Shown one piece after another: positions 1-4,636 of a DNA stretch of 5,542 nt. Source of the DNA: Sulfurovaceae bacterium (GTDB lineage Bacteria > Campylobacterota > Campylobacteria > Campylobacterales > Sulfurovaceae); NCBI GenBank assembly GCA_029933395.1, contig JAOZOG010000145.1, positions 1 to 5,542 on the forward strand, given 5' to 3'. The notes beneath the pieces were generated by a model that was not told the DNA's origin, did not search any database, and saw nothing but the letters and a program-made list of their open reading frames with translations. Positions within the stretch are counted from its first letter, which is position 1, and the number at the start of each line of letters is the position of its first letter. The position numbers were made by a program, and so were the translations under genes.

Positions 1-1
1 A

Positions 2-1108
2 AAGCTCAACGGCAATCAGACGCTGAACGAGATGGCGAAGGGGGCATTTAAGGAAACGTTGCTCACAAATGTTATCTATTGGCTTGTCTGGACTCCGGAA
101 AACACCGCTGCCAATGCAAAAGAGGAGGAGGAGCTTGGTATCCGGCCATATGTCGAAGAGATTCCGCTTGAGCGGATCATCGATGTGCAAAAGGACGAGA
201 TGGGGAATATCCAGATGATAATTGTAGCCGGGAGCTACAACTATGAATCGGGCCGCTATGGTGTCGAGACGAAGCCGGAGTACAGGATATACTTTGCAGA
301 TGGTGAAGTCGAGATTTGGAGAGAAAACGCAAAAGGAGAGGTGAACCTGTACGATACGGTTCAACTTGAAGTGCCGGAAATGCCTATTGTAGAACTTGAA
401 TGTGAGGAGCAAACGGAGAATCCGGCTTTTGTAAATGAGGCGAATATCCAACTTCAACAGTACAATATCGACAATGCCCGTTTCTCCTACAACCTGAAGC
501 TGGCCTACCCGATAGTAAAAACGTGGGGGCTGCTGCAAAACAGTAGAAATATTGCCAGGGACTCTATCGACGAAGAGGGAAACCCCGTCAAAGTGGTGGA
601 GTTCCAGTCGAGCAAGGGCATAGACTTTCCTGTCAACCCTGAGACGGGCGCGAAGCTTGGAGACATCGAGCTCACGGAGGTGTCAGGAGGCGCAGATACT
701 GTCCTGAAAAGTACCAGCGACGATATGGATCAAGCCATATCAGATGGATTCATTCAACTCGTAACGAATGGGAGCGGAAACAAGACAGTCGCAGAGGCAG
801 AGAATGAGAGGGCAAGAGGAGAGGGGACACTAAGCAGCGCATCTCAAAACCTCCAGAATTTTCTTAACGATGTGCACCGCCTGATGTGCCTGTACGCAGG
901 AGAGCAGATTGCAGGAGAGGTCATTGTAAATACCGAGTTTGCCAGCGACGATCTGGATCAACTGGAATACAATATGCTTACCGACCTGTATGCCGAACAG
1001 ATTATCGACAAAAGACAACTTATCGAGGAGTTGCAAAAATATGGCAAACTCAAGACGGTAGAGATCGACGCGCTTATGGATAGGTTGACCGCTGTCGGGA
1101 TGCAATGA
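2..1108 (+). CDS. Phage portal protein, 5' end missing (partial)
   Basis: Portal subunits form the dodecameric ring at one capsid vertex through which DNA is packaged and to which the tail joins. The frame is open from base 2, so the ATG at 32 is probably an internal Met; 368 codons are visible. Portals of this general kind, such as SPP1 gp6, are about 500 residues as I recall, so some 100-140 N-terminal residues should lie upstream. Support includes the mixed alpha/beta middle part, a segment around PAFVNEANIQLQQYNIDNAR typical of portals handling 'NI.hY' helices, and a late helical part with GSGNKTVAEAENERARG followed by TLSSASQNLQNFL, matching the long helix of portals. A C-terminal DKRQLIEELQKYG segment resembles the usual 'IS..T...L...G' ending. 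The last codons overlap the next start by 4 bp (ATGA), which indicates translational coupling with the head morphogenesis gene. The exact portal subfamily is uncertain (DUF4055-like or SPP1 gp6-like). Confidence 0.75.
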   Translation, partial: KLNGNQTLNEMAKGAFKETLLTNVIYWLVWTPENTAANAKEEEELGIRPYVEEIPLERIIDVQKDEMGNIQMIIVAGSYNYESGRYGVETKPEYRIYFADGEVEIWRENAKGEVNLYDTVQLEVPEMPIVELECEEQTENPAFVNEANIQLQQYNIDNARFSYNLKLAYPIVKTWGLLQNSRNIARDSIDEEGNPVKVVEFQSSKGIDFPVNPETGAKLGDIELTEVSGGADTVLKSTSDDMDQAISDGFIQLVTNGSGNKTVAEAENERARGEGTLSSASQNLQNFLNDVHRLMCLYAGEQIAGEVIVNTEFASDDLDQLEYNMLTDLYAEQIIDKRQLIEELQKYGKLKTVEIDALMDRLTAVGMQ

Positions 1109-2019
1109 TGGCCGCCAGGAATTATACCGATGCCGAGAGGCTGAATGTACTTTTGAGGCTTGAGGCCCTTGTAGGCAAGGTGAAGCTCAAAAGTATGGGT
1201 GTCTATGAGAAGGATATGATAAACCTACTCAATCGAATGATAGCCGAATATGTCAAAACAGAAGGGATGACAGACCTGCAACGGCGCAAGGCGATTGACA
1301 AGATAATCAAGGACGCGTTGGGGGATACCTACAAGACACTACAGCCCAACATCATCGACGACATGAAAGAGATGGCTTCCCTTTATTCTGAAGTCGTCAA
1401 TGTGCTTTATGATACACCGATAGACAAGGTTTACCACTTTAATGAGCGGACATTGATCTATGGATATGAACTTGGAGATGTGATAGACAGCAACGAAGTC
1501 GATAATATCAAAACGTTTAAACGTATCATAGCCGAAGCACTAAGAGAAGGTAAGCATCCACGGACTGTTGGCCGGGAATTGAAACGCAGCGTTGACAAGG
1601 CCTCGACACACGTAAGGGATGTGTGGATACAGGGGGCTATGGATGAGGCGCGCTGGGCAGCAATGCTTGATAGCTACAAATATTTAGAGGAACAAGGATA
1701 CGTAACCAGTTTTCAGTGGGTGGCAACTTTGGAAGTTAACACTTGCATTAAAGAGGGTGAGGCTGTAAATCTATCAGATGGCACAAGCAAGCAGATAGAG
1801 AAGATAGAATCAGGTGATGAGATTATCACGCACTTGGGAAATATCGCAAAGGTAAAAGCCAAAGCCGATATGGGAAACAAAGAGGTTTTAGAGGTTGTGT
1901 TTGATGATGGAAGAGTAATAAGGGGCACTCCAGATCATAAGATATGGACGGGTGAAGAATGGCTTGAACTTGGTGATATAGAGGGGATTATCAAGATATT
2001 CTCTCCTTTATTAGTTTGA
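1105..2019 (+). CDS. Head morphogenesis protein (Mu gpF / SPP1 gp7 type), N-terminal half fused to N-terminal intein segment
   Basis: This is the first half of a minor head protein that normally enters the procapsid with the portal. Residues 1-213 are the N-extein: a helix-rich, charged region ending in FQWVATLEVNT, the left side of the 'W.at.d..TC..C..ldG' motif of the Mu F family. Residues 214-304 are a class 1 N-intein segment. It starts with CIKEGEAVNLSDG (block A), continues with IEKIESGDEI (block N2), and has GTPDHKIWT with the TxxH of block B at 275-278. The frame then ends with IKIFSPLLV and TGA. No C-extein follows in this frame; it is encoded at 2773-3180. The start overlaps the portal stop (ATGATG), and either the ATG at 1105 or that at 1108 may be used. 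The last 29 bases overlap the 3' end of the opposite-strand rha-like gene. Expected role: trans-splicing with the downstream half to make the full head protein. Confidence 0.85.
   Translation: MMAARNYTDAERLNVLLRLEALVGKVKLKSMGVYEKDMINLLNRMIAEYVKTEGMTDLQRRKAIDKIIKDALGDTYKTLQPNIIDDMKEMASLYSEVVNVLYDTPIDKVYHFNERTLIYGYELGDVIDSNEVDNIKTFKRIIAEALREGKHPRTVGRELKRSVDKASTHVRDVWIQGAMDEARWAAMLDSYKYLEEQGYVTSFQWVATLEVNTCIKEGEAVNLSDGTSKQIEKIESGDEIITHLGNIAKVKAKADMGNKEVLEVVFDDGRVIRGTPDHKIWTGEEWLELGDIEGIIKIFSPLLV
1744..2019 (+). other. Split intein, N-terminal fragment (Int-N, about 91 aa)
   Basis: The segment begins at the Cys codon at 1744 (residue 214). That Cys would make the first N-to-S acyl shift. Block A, block N2 and block B (G-T-P-D-H, with Thr and His catalysing the shift) appear in the usual order and spacing. 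The fragment stops near where homing endonuclease domains sit in full inteins, which is the usual break point of natural split inteins. With the 36-residue C fragment the total is about 127 residues, the size of a mini-intein such as DnaE split inteins. The last ~8-10 residues (IKIFSPLLV) are read from DNA that is also the 3' end of the antisense gene and may not be ancestral intein sequence. Confidence 0.85.
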
Positions 2020-2695
2020 GCGCATCTTTGTAATATATGCCATTGTCTGCATACTCCTTTATCATATCAGCTACATTATCCTCCAGTTCTTCCAGCTTCA
2101 CAAGTGTTCGTTTGTCCAAAACATCCCTTGGGTTAACGGCTTTGGGCAAATCAATTCCAAGCTTTTTGTATATCATGTTTGTATAGTGTTGATAGTACCT
2201 ACCATCATTCTGCTTTTTCTCTGCCTCTATTCTGTACTTGACTACACAATCGCGGATTGTATCTGTGAGTTTATGACGATACACAATGCCTTCGGCTCTA
2301 AATTGTTTCCATAAGTCGTCATCATGGTTTAGCTTGGCGGTAAGTTTCTGCTCCTGGATTACTCTTTGCTTGTCATAAAAAGCATCTATGTACCAAATTT
2401 TGTATAGCTCTGCGTTGTTTCCTTTTAGTGAAAGTGCAATATAGTCGAAACCTTTTTTTGTTAGATAATATCTTGTAGCTGTTCCGCCTTGTGGCTTGTT
2501 AAATTTTTCTTCCAAAAAGTATTCACGGAGGGAAATATTGTTTCCCTCCATAAACTCTATTTTCTTCCTAATTAGTGCCAAAACTTGTTTATGTGTTCTT
2601 TTGAATACTTTTGCCAACACGTCACTTTTTACAACCTCGTTACCGTTTTTTATGGTTACCGAATTGATAACATCTTTTTGTGCTATAATTTTCAT
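1991..2695 (-). CDS. Rha-family phage regulatory protein (antirepressor-like), inserted between the split-intein halves
   Basis: The protein has 234 residues. Residues ~11-110 match the pRha pattern: VTIKNGNEVVKSDVLAKVF, then KRTHKQVLALIRKKI, then RYYLTKKGFDYIALSLKGNNA and YKIWYIDAFYDKQ. Rha proteins are phage regulators; the P22-like Rha interferes with infection in strains lacking IHF, and the domain is common in antirepressor-like proteins. Residues ~135-234 form a second domain, with RHKLTDTIRDCV, RYYQHYTNMIYKKLG, NPRDVLDKRTLVKLEELE and a YYKDALKLIK tail. I recall similar tails on Rha and ORF6N proteins but know no function for them. The start has a good ribosome binding site (AAAGGAT, 6-7 nt before ATG) within a 9-bp inverted repeat (2697-2740). 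The gene is antisense to the host operon, visibly more A+T-rich than the capsid genes, and its 3' end overlaps the N-intein frame by 29 bp. No LAGLIDADG, HNH, GIY-YIG or other endonuclease motif is visible. Confidence 0.8.
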   Translation of the reverse strand: MKIIAQKDVINSVTIKNGNEVVKSDVLAKVFKRTHKQVLALIRKKIEFMEGNNISLREYFLEEKFNKPQGGTATRYYLTKKGFDYIALSLKGNNAELYKIWYIDAFYDKQRVIQEQKLTAKLNHDDDLWKQFRAEGIVYRHKLTDTIRDCVVKYRIEAEKKQNDGRYYQHYTNMIYKKLGIDLPKAVNPRDVLDKRTLVKLEELEDNVADMIKEYADNGIYYKDALKLIKERIS

Positions 2696-2696
2696 A

Positions 2697-2740
2697 GCCT
2701 ATCCTTTGAAATTAATTTTTCCTCAACCAAGAGGATAGGC
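2697..2740 (-). repeat. 9-bp inverted repeat overlapping the rha-like ribosome binding site
   Basis: GCCTATCCT at 2697-2705 and AGGATAGGC at 2732-2740 are perfect reverse complements separated by 26 bases. In the minus-strand transcript the right-hand arm comes first (GCCTATCCT) and the second arm contains the Shine-Dalgarno AGGA just before the ATG at 2695. A stem would therefore hide the ribosome binding site. It could equally be a DNA operator for autoregulation by the encoded protein. Confidence 0.65.
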
Positions 2741-2741
2741 A

Positions 2742-2770
2742 ATCATATCATATATTTACAAAAAGATAAA
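2742..2770 (-). promoter_or_regulatory. Possible promoter for the rha-like gene
   Basis: Reading the minus strand, two overlapping TATGAT hexamers (2747-2752 and 2742-2747) lie in a very AT-rich stretch upstream of the inverted repeat. A weak TTTATC at 2765-2770 is 17 bp from the second hexamer. With the first -10, transcription would begin at about 2740 and include the whole stem; with the second, the 5' arm would be cut off and the ribosome binding site left free. No good -35 is present, so this is tentative. Confidence 0.35.
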
Positions 2771-2772
2771 AT

Positions 2773-2880
2773 ATGCCTAAAGTAGTCTCAAAAAGAAGTA
2801 TCGGTGTCCATAAAGTTTATGACCTTGACATAGACCATCCTGACAGCTCTTTTCACGTTAACTCTATACCGGTTCATAAC
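2773..2880 (+). other. Split intein, C-terminal fragment (Int-C, 36 aa)
   Basis: The fragment runs from the start Met to Asn36, whose codon ends at 2880; the next codon, TGC, is Cys+1. The 36-residue length equals that of natural DnaE-type Int-C fragments. The block F core VYDLDI and block G ending PVHN are intact, so with Cys214 of the upstream half, its TPDH block B and Cys+1, all class 1 splicing residues are present. Confidence 0.87.
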
Positions 2881-3180
2881 TGCAAGATATGCCGCGACCT
2901 TGACGGCAAGGAGTGGAAAAAGCTTAAAAACGTTCCGCCTATTCAGCACCCAAGATGCCGCTGCACCATAGTTCCAATCACCAAATACTCCTCTGAAACA
3001 GAAGTGATGCGACAGGGCGTAAAGTACGACGAGACAGGAGAAGGCGAGGGGTGGGCGTATGGGGATATCGACTATCACCAATGGGAAGCCTCTCAACCTC
3101 CAGCCGTAAGGCGTGCTATCAACTCGAAGAATTGGATCAGCAGGGATGAATTAAAGTGGTTGGTGATGATGGGGGTTTAA
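2773..3180 (+). CDS. C-terminal intein segment fused to C-terminal half of head morphogenesis protein
   Basis: This is the second half of the split head protein. Residues 1-36 are the C-intein. Block F is VYDLDIDHPDSSFHV, and block G ends in SIPVHN with the penultimate His and terminal Asn needed for Asn cyclisation. Cys37 is the +1 nucleophile and first residue of the C-extein. Residues 37-135 continue the Mu F-type motif: C-K-I-C-R-D-L-D-G, then IQHPRCRC (Cys62, Cys64), a CxxC / HPxCxC set that looks metal-binding and is the family hallmark. The ATG is the first possible start: an in-frame TAA lies at 2767-2769. The ribosome binding site is poor (AAAAAGAT only), unlike the AAGGA sites elsewhere here, so this half may be made at a low level or depend on read-through transcription from upstream. 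It ends convergently with the small reverse-strand gene, with a 4-bp overlap. The spliced product would be 312 residues. Confidence 0.88.
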   Translation: MPKVVSKRSIGVHKVYDLDIDHPDSSFHVNSIPVHNCKICRDLDGKEWKKLKNVPPIQHPRCRCTIVPITKYSSETEVMRQGVKYDETGEGEGWAYGDIDYHQWEASQPPAVRRAINSKNWISRDELKWLVMMGV

Positions 3181-3437
3181 TCCTCCAGCAGGCTTTTTTG
3201 GTATTCGATGATCTTTTCGATGCGAACAATCTCTTTTTCTGAAAAGTCGCACTCATACTTTGCATTGATGAGCGCTTCGAGCATCATTTGATTCTCTGCG
3301 CGCTTGATATCTTCATTGGACGCTACCATAGCCAGCTCTTTGTGCTTATCTGCACTCTTCATATAGTAGTTGCAGGAGGCTGTGTCTGCTATTGCTACTG
3401 TGAGCAGGAGGGTTAGGATTACGATTGTCTTTTTCAT
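3177..3437 (-). CDS. Small exported protein of unknown function (86 aa)
   Basis: The N-terminus MKKTIVILTLLLTVAIADTASC is a clear Sec signal: a Lys pair, a hydrophobic stretch over residues 4-17, and either an AIA signal-peptidase I site before Asp18 or a weak lipobox TAS-Cys22. The mature part is small, charged and helical, with two Cys (22 and 63) that could pair in the periplasm. I do not recognise the family. A good Shine-Dalgarno (AAAAGGA, 6 nt before ATG) lies 11 nt or less downstream of the helix-turn-helix gene's stop, so the two genes form one reverse-strand unit. This looks like a phage 'moron' gene that modifies the host envelope (superinfection exclusion or lysis-related are guesses). 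It ends convergently with the head gene, overlapping by 4 bp. Confidence 0.6.
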   Translation of the reverse strand: MKKTIVILTLLLTVAIADTASCNYYMKSADKHKELAMVASNEDIKRAENQMMLEALINAKYECDFSEKEIVRIEKIIEYQKSLLED

Positions 3438-3448
3438 TTTGATTCCTT

Positions 3449-3625
3449 TTACCCCTTATATTTTGAAATAATCATAGCTGCATCTTCGTCGCTGATACAC
3501 TTGATTCTCTTTCGTGTTTTAGGATCGTACTTTTCAGTAACATTGATCCCCTCTCTCTTGATAATTCTGCCTATCGAAGGGCGGGTTACTCCAACCTCCT
3601 TGGCTAAATCTTTAAATGCCTTCAT
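3449..3625 (-). CDS. Small helix-turn-helix DNA-binding protein (58 aa)
   Basis: The frame is open back to an ATG at 3706, but that start would run through the promoter and repeats. The ATG at 3625 has AAGGAG four bases upstream and is chosen. Residues ~3-27 (FKDLAKEVGVTRPSIGRIIK and following) have the helix-turn-helix pattern of short phage regulators: an Ala-x3-Gly-Val turn then a Thr-Arg-Pro-Ser recognition helix. Residues ~30-45 are basic (KYDPKTRKRIKC). The tail ISDEDAAMIISKYKG is helical. Its likely role is to bind the repeats at 3697-3756 just upstream and control this operon and perhaps the divergent scaffold/capsid genes; that is inference from position. It is the first gene of the two-gene reverse unit. 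Confidence 0.6.
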   Translation of the reverse strand: MKAFKDLAKEVGVTRPSIGRIIKREGINVTEKYDPKTRKRIKCISDEDAAMIISKYKG

Positions 3626-3651
3626 ACATCTCCTTTTTATAAGATAAGCAC

Positions 3652-3660
3652 AGTATAGCA
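3652..3660 (-). promoter_or_regulatory. Extended -10 promoter for the reverse-strand HTH/exported-protein operon
   Basis: On the minus strand, TGCTATACT is a TGn extended -10 with TATACT. It would start transcription around 3645, about 20 nt before the ATG at 3625. No convincing -35 is seen at 17 bp. The position supports the internal start chosen for the HTH gene. Confidence 0.55.
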
Positions 3661-3698
3661 TAAGAGAGCACAAGAGAGTATTAAACATTTGTATTAAG

Positions 3699-3751
3699 TT
3701 ATTCACATATTCACATAGTTATTCACATCTCCAATTTATTTATGTGAATAA
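3699..3751. repeat. Cluster of TTATTCACA / ATTCACAT motifs (operator or DnaA-box-like)
   Basis: ATTCACAT occurs at 3701-3708, 3709-3716 and 3721-3728, and inverted as ATGTGAAT at 3742-3749. Three of these sit in the 9-mer TTATTCACA (3699-3707, 3719-3727, and on the minus strand 3743-3751). That 9-mer fits the DnaA box TTATNCACA and the TTCAC core described for epsilonproteobacterial DnaA boxes. The stretch is AT-rich and lies between two outward-facing promoters. It may be the operator of the neighbouring HTH protein, a DnaA-binding cluster, or both. Confidence 0.6.
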
Positions 3752-3756
3752 CTATG
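3714..3756. repeat. 15-bp perfect inverted repeat
   Basis: CATAGTTATTCACAT (3714-3728) and ATGTGAATAACTATG (3742-3756) are exact reverse complements with a 13-base AT-rich spacer. No T-run suited to a terminator follows on either strand. Its place between divergent promoters favours a dimeric operator, and its right arm runs into the + strand extended -10 at 3755-3763. Confidence 0.75.
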
Positions 3757-3763
3757 CTACAAT
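3755..3763 (+). promoter_or_regulatory. Extended -10 promoter for the scaffold/capsid genes
   Basis: TGCTACAAT is a TGn extended -10 (TACAAT). It begins inside the last bases of the inverted repeat, so a protein on the repeat would block it. Transcription would start near 3770 and give a leader of about 40 nt before the scaffold ATG. The -35 (TTTATT, 3735-3740) is weak. Confidence 0.45.
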
Positions 3764-3809
3764 ACCCATAACGAGCCAGAGGCCGAAACAATACACAAGG
3801 ATTTAATGG

Positions 3810-4523
3810 ATGTTTGAAAAGCTTTTGACGCTAGTCGGAGACAACGAGGAAGCAAAAAATCTGATCAAGAGTTACGAGACCGAGATCAGCAATAAAACGA
3901 ATGAGATGCAGGCGAAGATAGAGAGCTTGACGGCTCAATTTAACGATGCGAAAGAGTCGAGAGACGCATACAAAAAGGGAAACCAGCTTGTTAAGCAGGC
4001 TCTTGGTATTGATCAAATCAACGAAGAGACAGTCAAGGGCCGTATCGAGGCATTGAGCAAAGACGACGCTGCTACCGAGCTGGCTAAAAAGCTTGCAGAG
4101 AAAGATCAGGAGATCGAGGCGATCAAGTCCCAGGCAGAGAACCAGACAAGCCAGATGAGAATAGAGTTCGAGACCGAGAAGGCTTTGAATGACATATCAG
4201 ACGTGCTTGTAGATGATGGGATGCTTCGGGATGCTTTCAAAGGGTATTTGTCTCAGAACATTGGAGCGGTAGAAGGAATCGTCGCGCCTGTTCAGAAAAT
4301 TGGCGACAAGATCATACCTGTTATGAAAGGCGATAAGCCGCTCTCTGTATCTGAGTATGCAAAGTCTATGCTCGAAAGCGATCAGTACAAATCATTTAGG
4401 AAAACATCCATTAAGAATAGTGCAGGCAATACGGGCGGCGGGGGCGAACCCCAGAAGAAAAGCTTTGTTGGCAAACCGGAAGAAAGACGGGCTGCCATTG
4501 AGGCGATGATAAACAAAGGATAA
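3810..4523 (+). CDS. Scaffold-like capsid assembly protein
   Basis: The protein has 237 residues, is highly charged and is mostly helical. Two long coiled-coil stretches are visible: residues ~22-65 (KTNEMQAKIESLTAQ region) and ~86-128 (ELAKKLAEKDQEIEAIKSQ region). They are followed by a compact part (~130-195), a Gly-rich linker GNTGGGGEP (206-214) and a basic, Arg-rich helical tail (RRAAIEAMINKG). Coil, linker and basic tail directly before the major capsid gene is the hallmark of phage scaffolding proteins (GP20 / SPP1 gp11-like), whose basic C-terminus contacts the coat protein. No protease motif is apparent. The ATG at 3810 has AAGGA eight bases upstream; the ATG at 3806 is out of frame. 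Its stop is 4 bases before the capsid ATG, and AAAGGA at its end serves the capsid gene. Confidence 0.75.
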   Translation: MFEKLLTLVGDNEEAKNLIKSYETEISNKTNEMQAKIESLTAQFNDAKESRDAYKKGNQLVKQALGIDQINEETVKGRIEALSKDDAATELAKKLAEKDQEIEAIKSQAENQTSQMRIEFETEKALNDISDVLVDDGMLRDAFKGYLSQNIGAVEGIVAPVQKIGDKIIPVMKGDKPLSVSEYAKSMLESDQYKSFRKTSIKNSAGNTGGGGEPQKKSFVGKPEERRAAIEAMINKG

Positions 4524-4527
4524 AATT

Positions 4528-4632
4528 ATGGCATTGACCAATATGGAAGTATTCAGCAAGTATATTGTTGAGGCGACTATCGAAACGGTAGCACAGAAAA
4601 TCGAGCAGTTCAACGCTGCGATCGCTCTTTGA
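4528..4632 (+). CDS. Major capsid protein, N-terminal fragment (34 aa)
   Basis: This fragment is read from a good ribosome binding site and ends at TGA within GCT CTT TGA G. It holds the N-terminal arm, including VFSKYIVEATIETVAQ and FNAA. It is too short to function alone and is the 5' part of the broken capsid gene. Confidence 0.65.
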   Translation: MALTNMEVFSKYIVEATIETVAQKIEQFNAAIAL

Positions 4633-4636
4633 GGGT

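Noticed and set aside
2035..2777. ATATGCC at 2035-2041 and 2771-2777 as a target-site duplication of the insert
   Set aside because: A 7-mer in AT-rich DNA is expected by chance, and the first copy lies inside the reverse gene's coding region, not at its edge.
2496..2785. Two + strand frames at 2496-2738 and 2585-2785
   Set aside because: They are antisense to the N-terminal half of the Rha-like gene, hydrophobic or low-complexity, and lack ribosome binding sites; they are shadows.
1744..2880. One continuous intein broken only by a sequencing frameshift
   Set aside because: The two halves are in the same phase but separated by about 750 bases containing an intact reverse gene and several stops, with an in-frame TAA just before the second ATG; insertion or true splitting is needed.
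2788..3096. Minus-strand 102-codon frame opposite the C-intein and C-extein
   Set aside because: It is a shadow of a well-supported + strand gene with recognisable intein and Mu F motifs; no ribosome binding site.
3181..3200. Terminator after the head gene (CCAGCAGGC followed by a T-run)
   Set aside because: The bases before the T-run do not form a self-complementary stem; the run is simply coding sequence of the reverse-strand small gene.
3626..3706. N-terminal 27-residue extension of the small HTH gene (start at 3706)
   Set aside because: It would run across the extended -10 promoter and into the repeats, has no ribosome binding site, and the internal ATG at 3625 follows AAGGAG.
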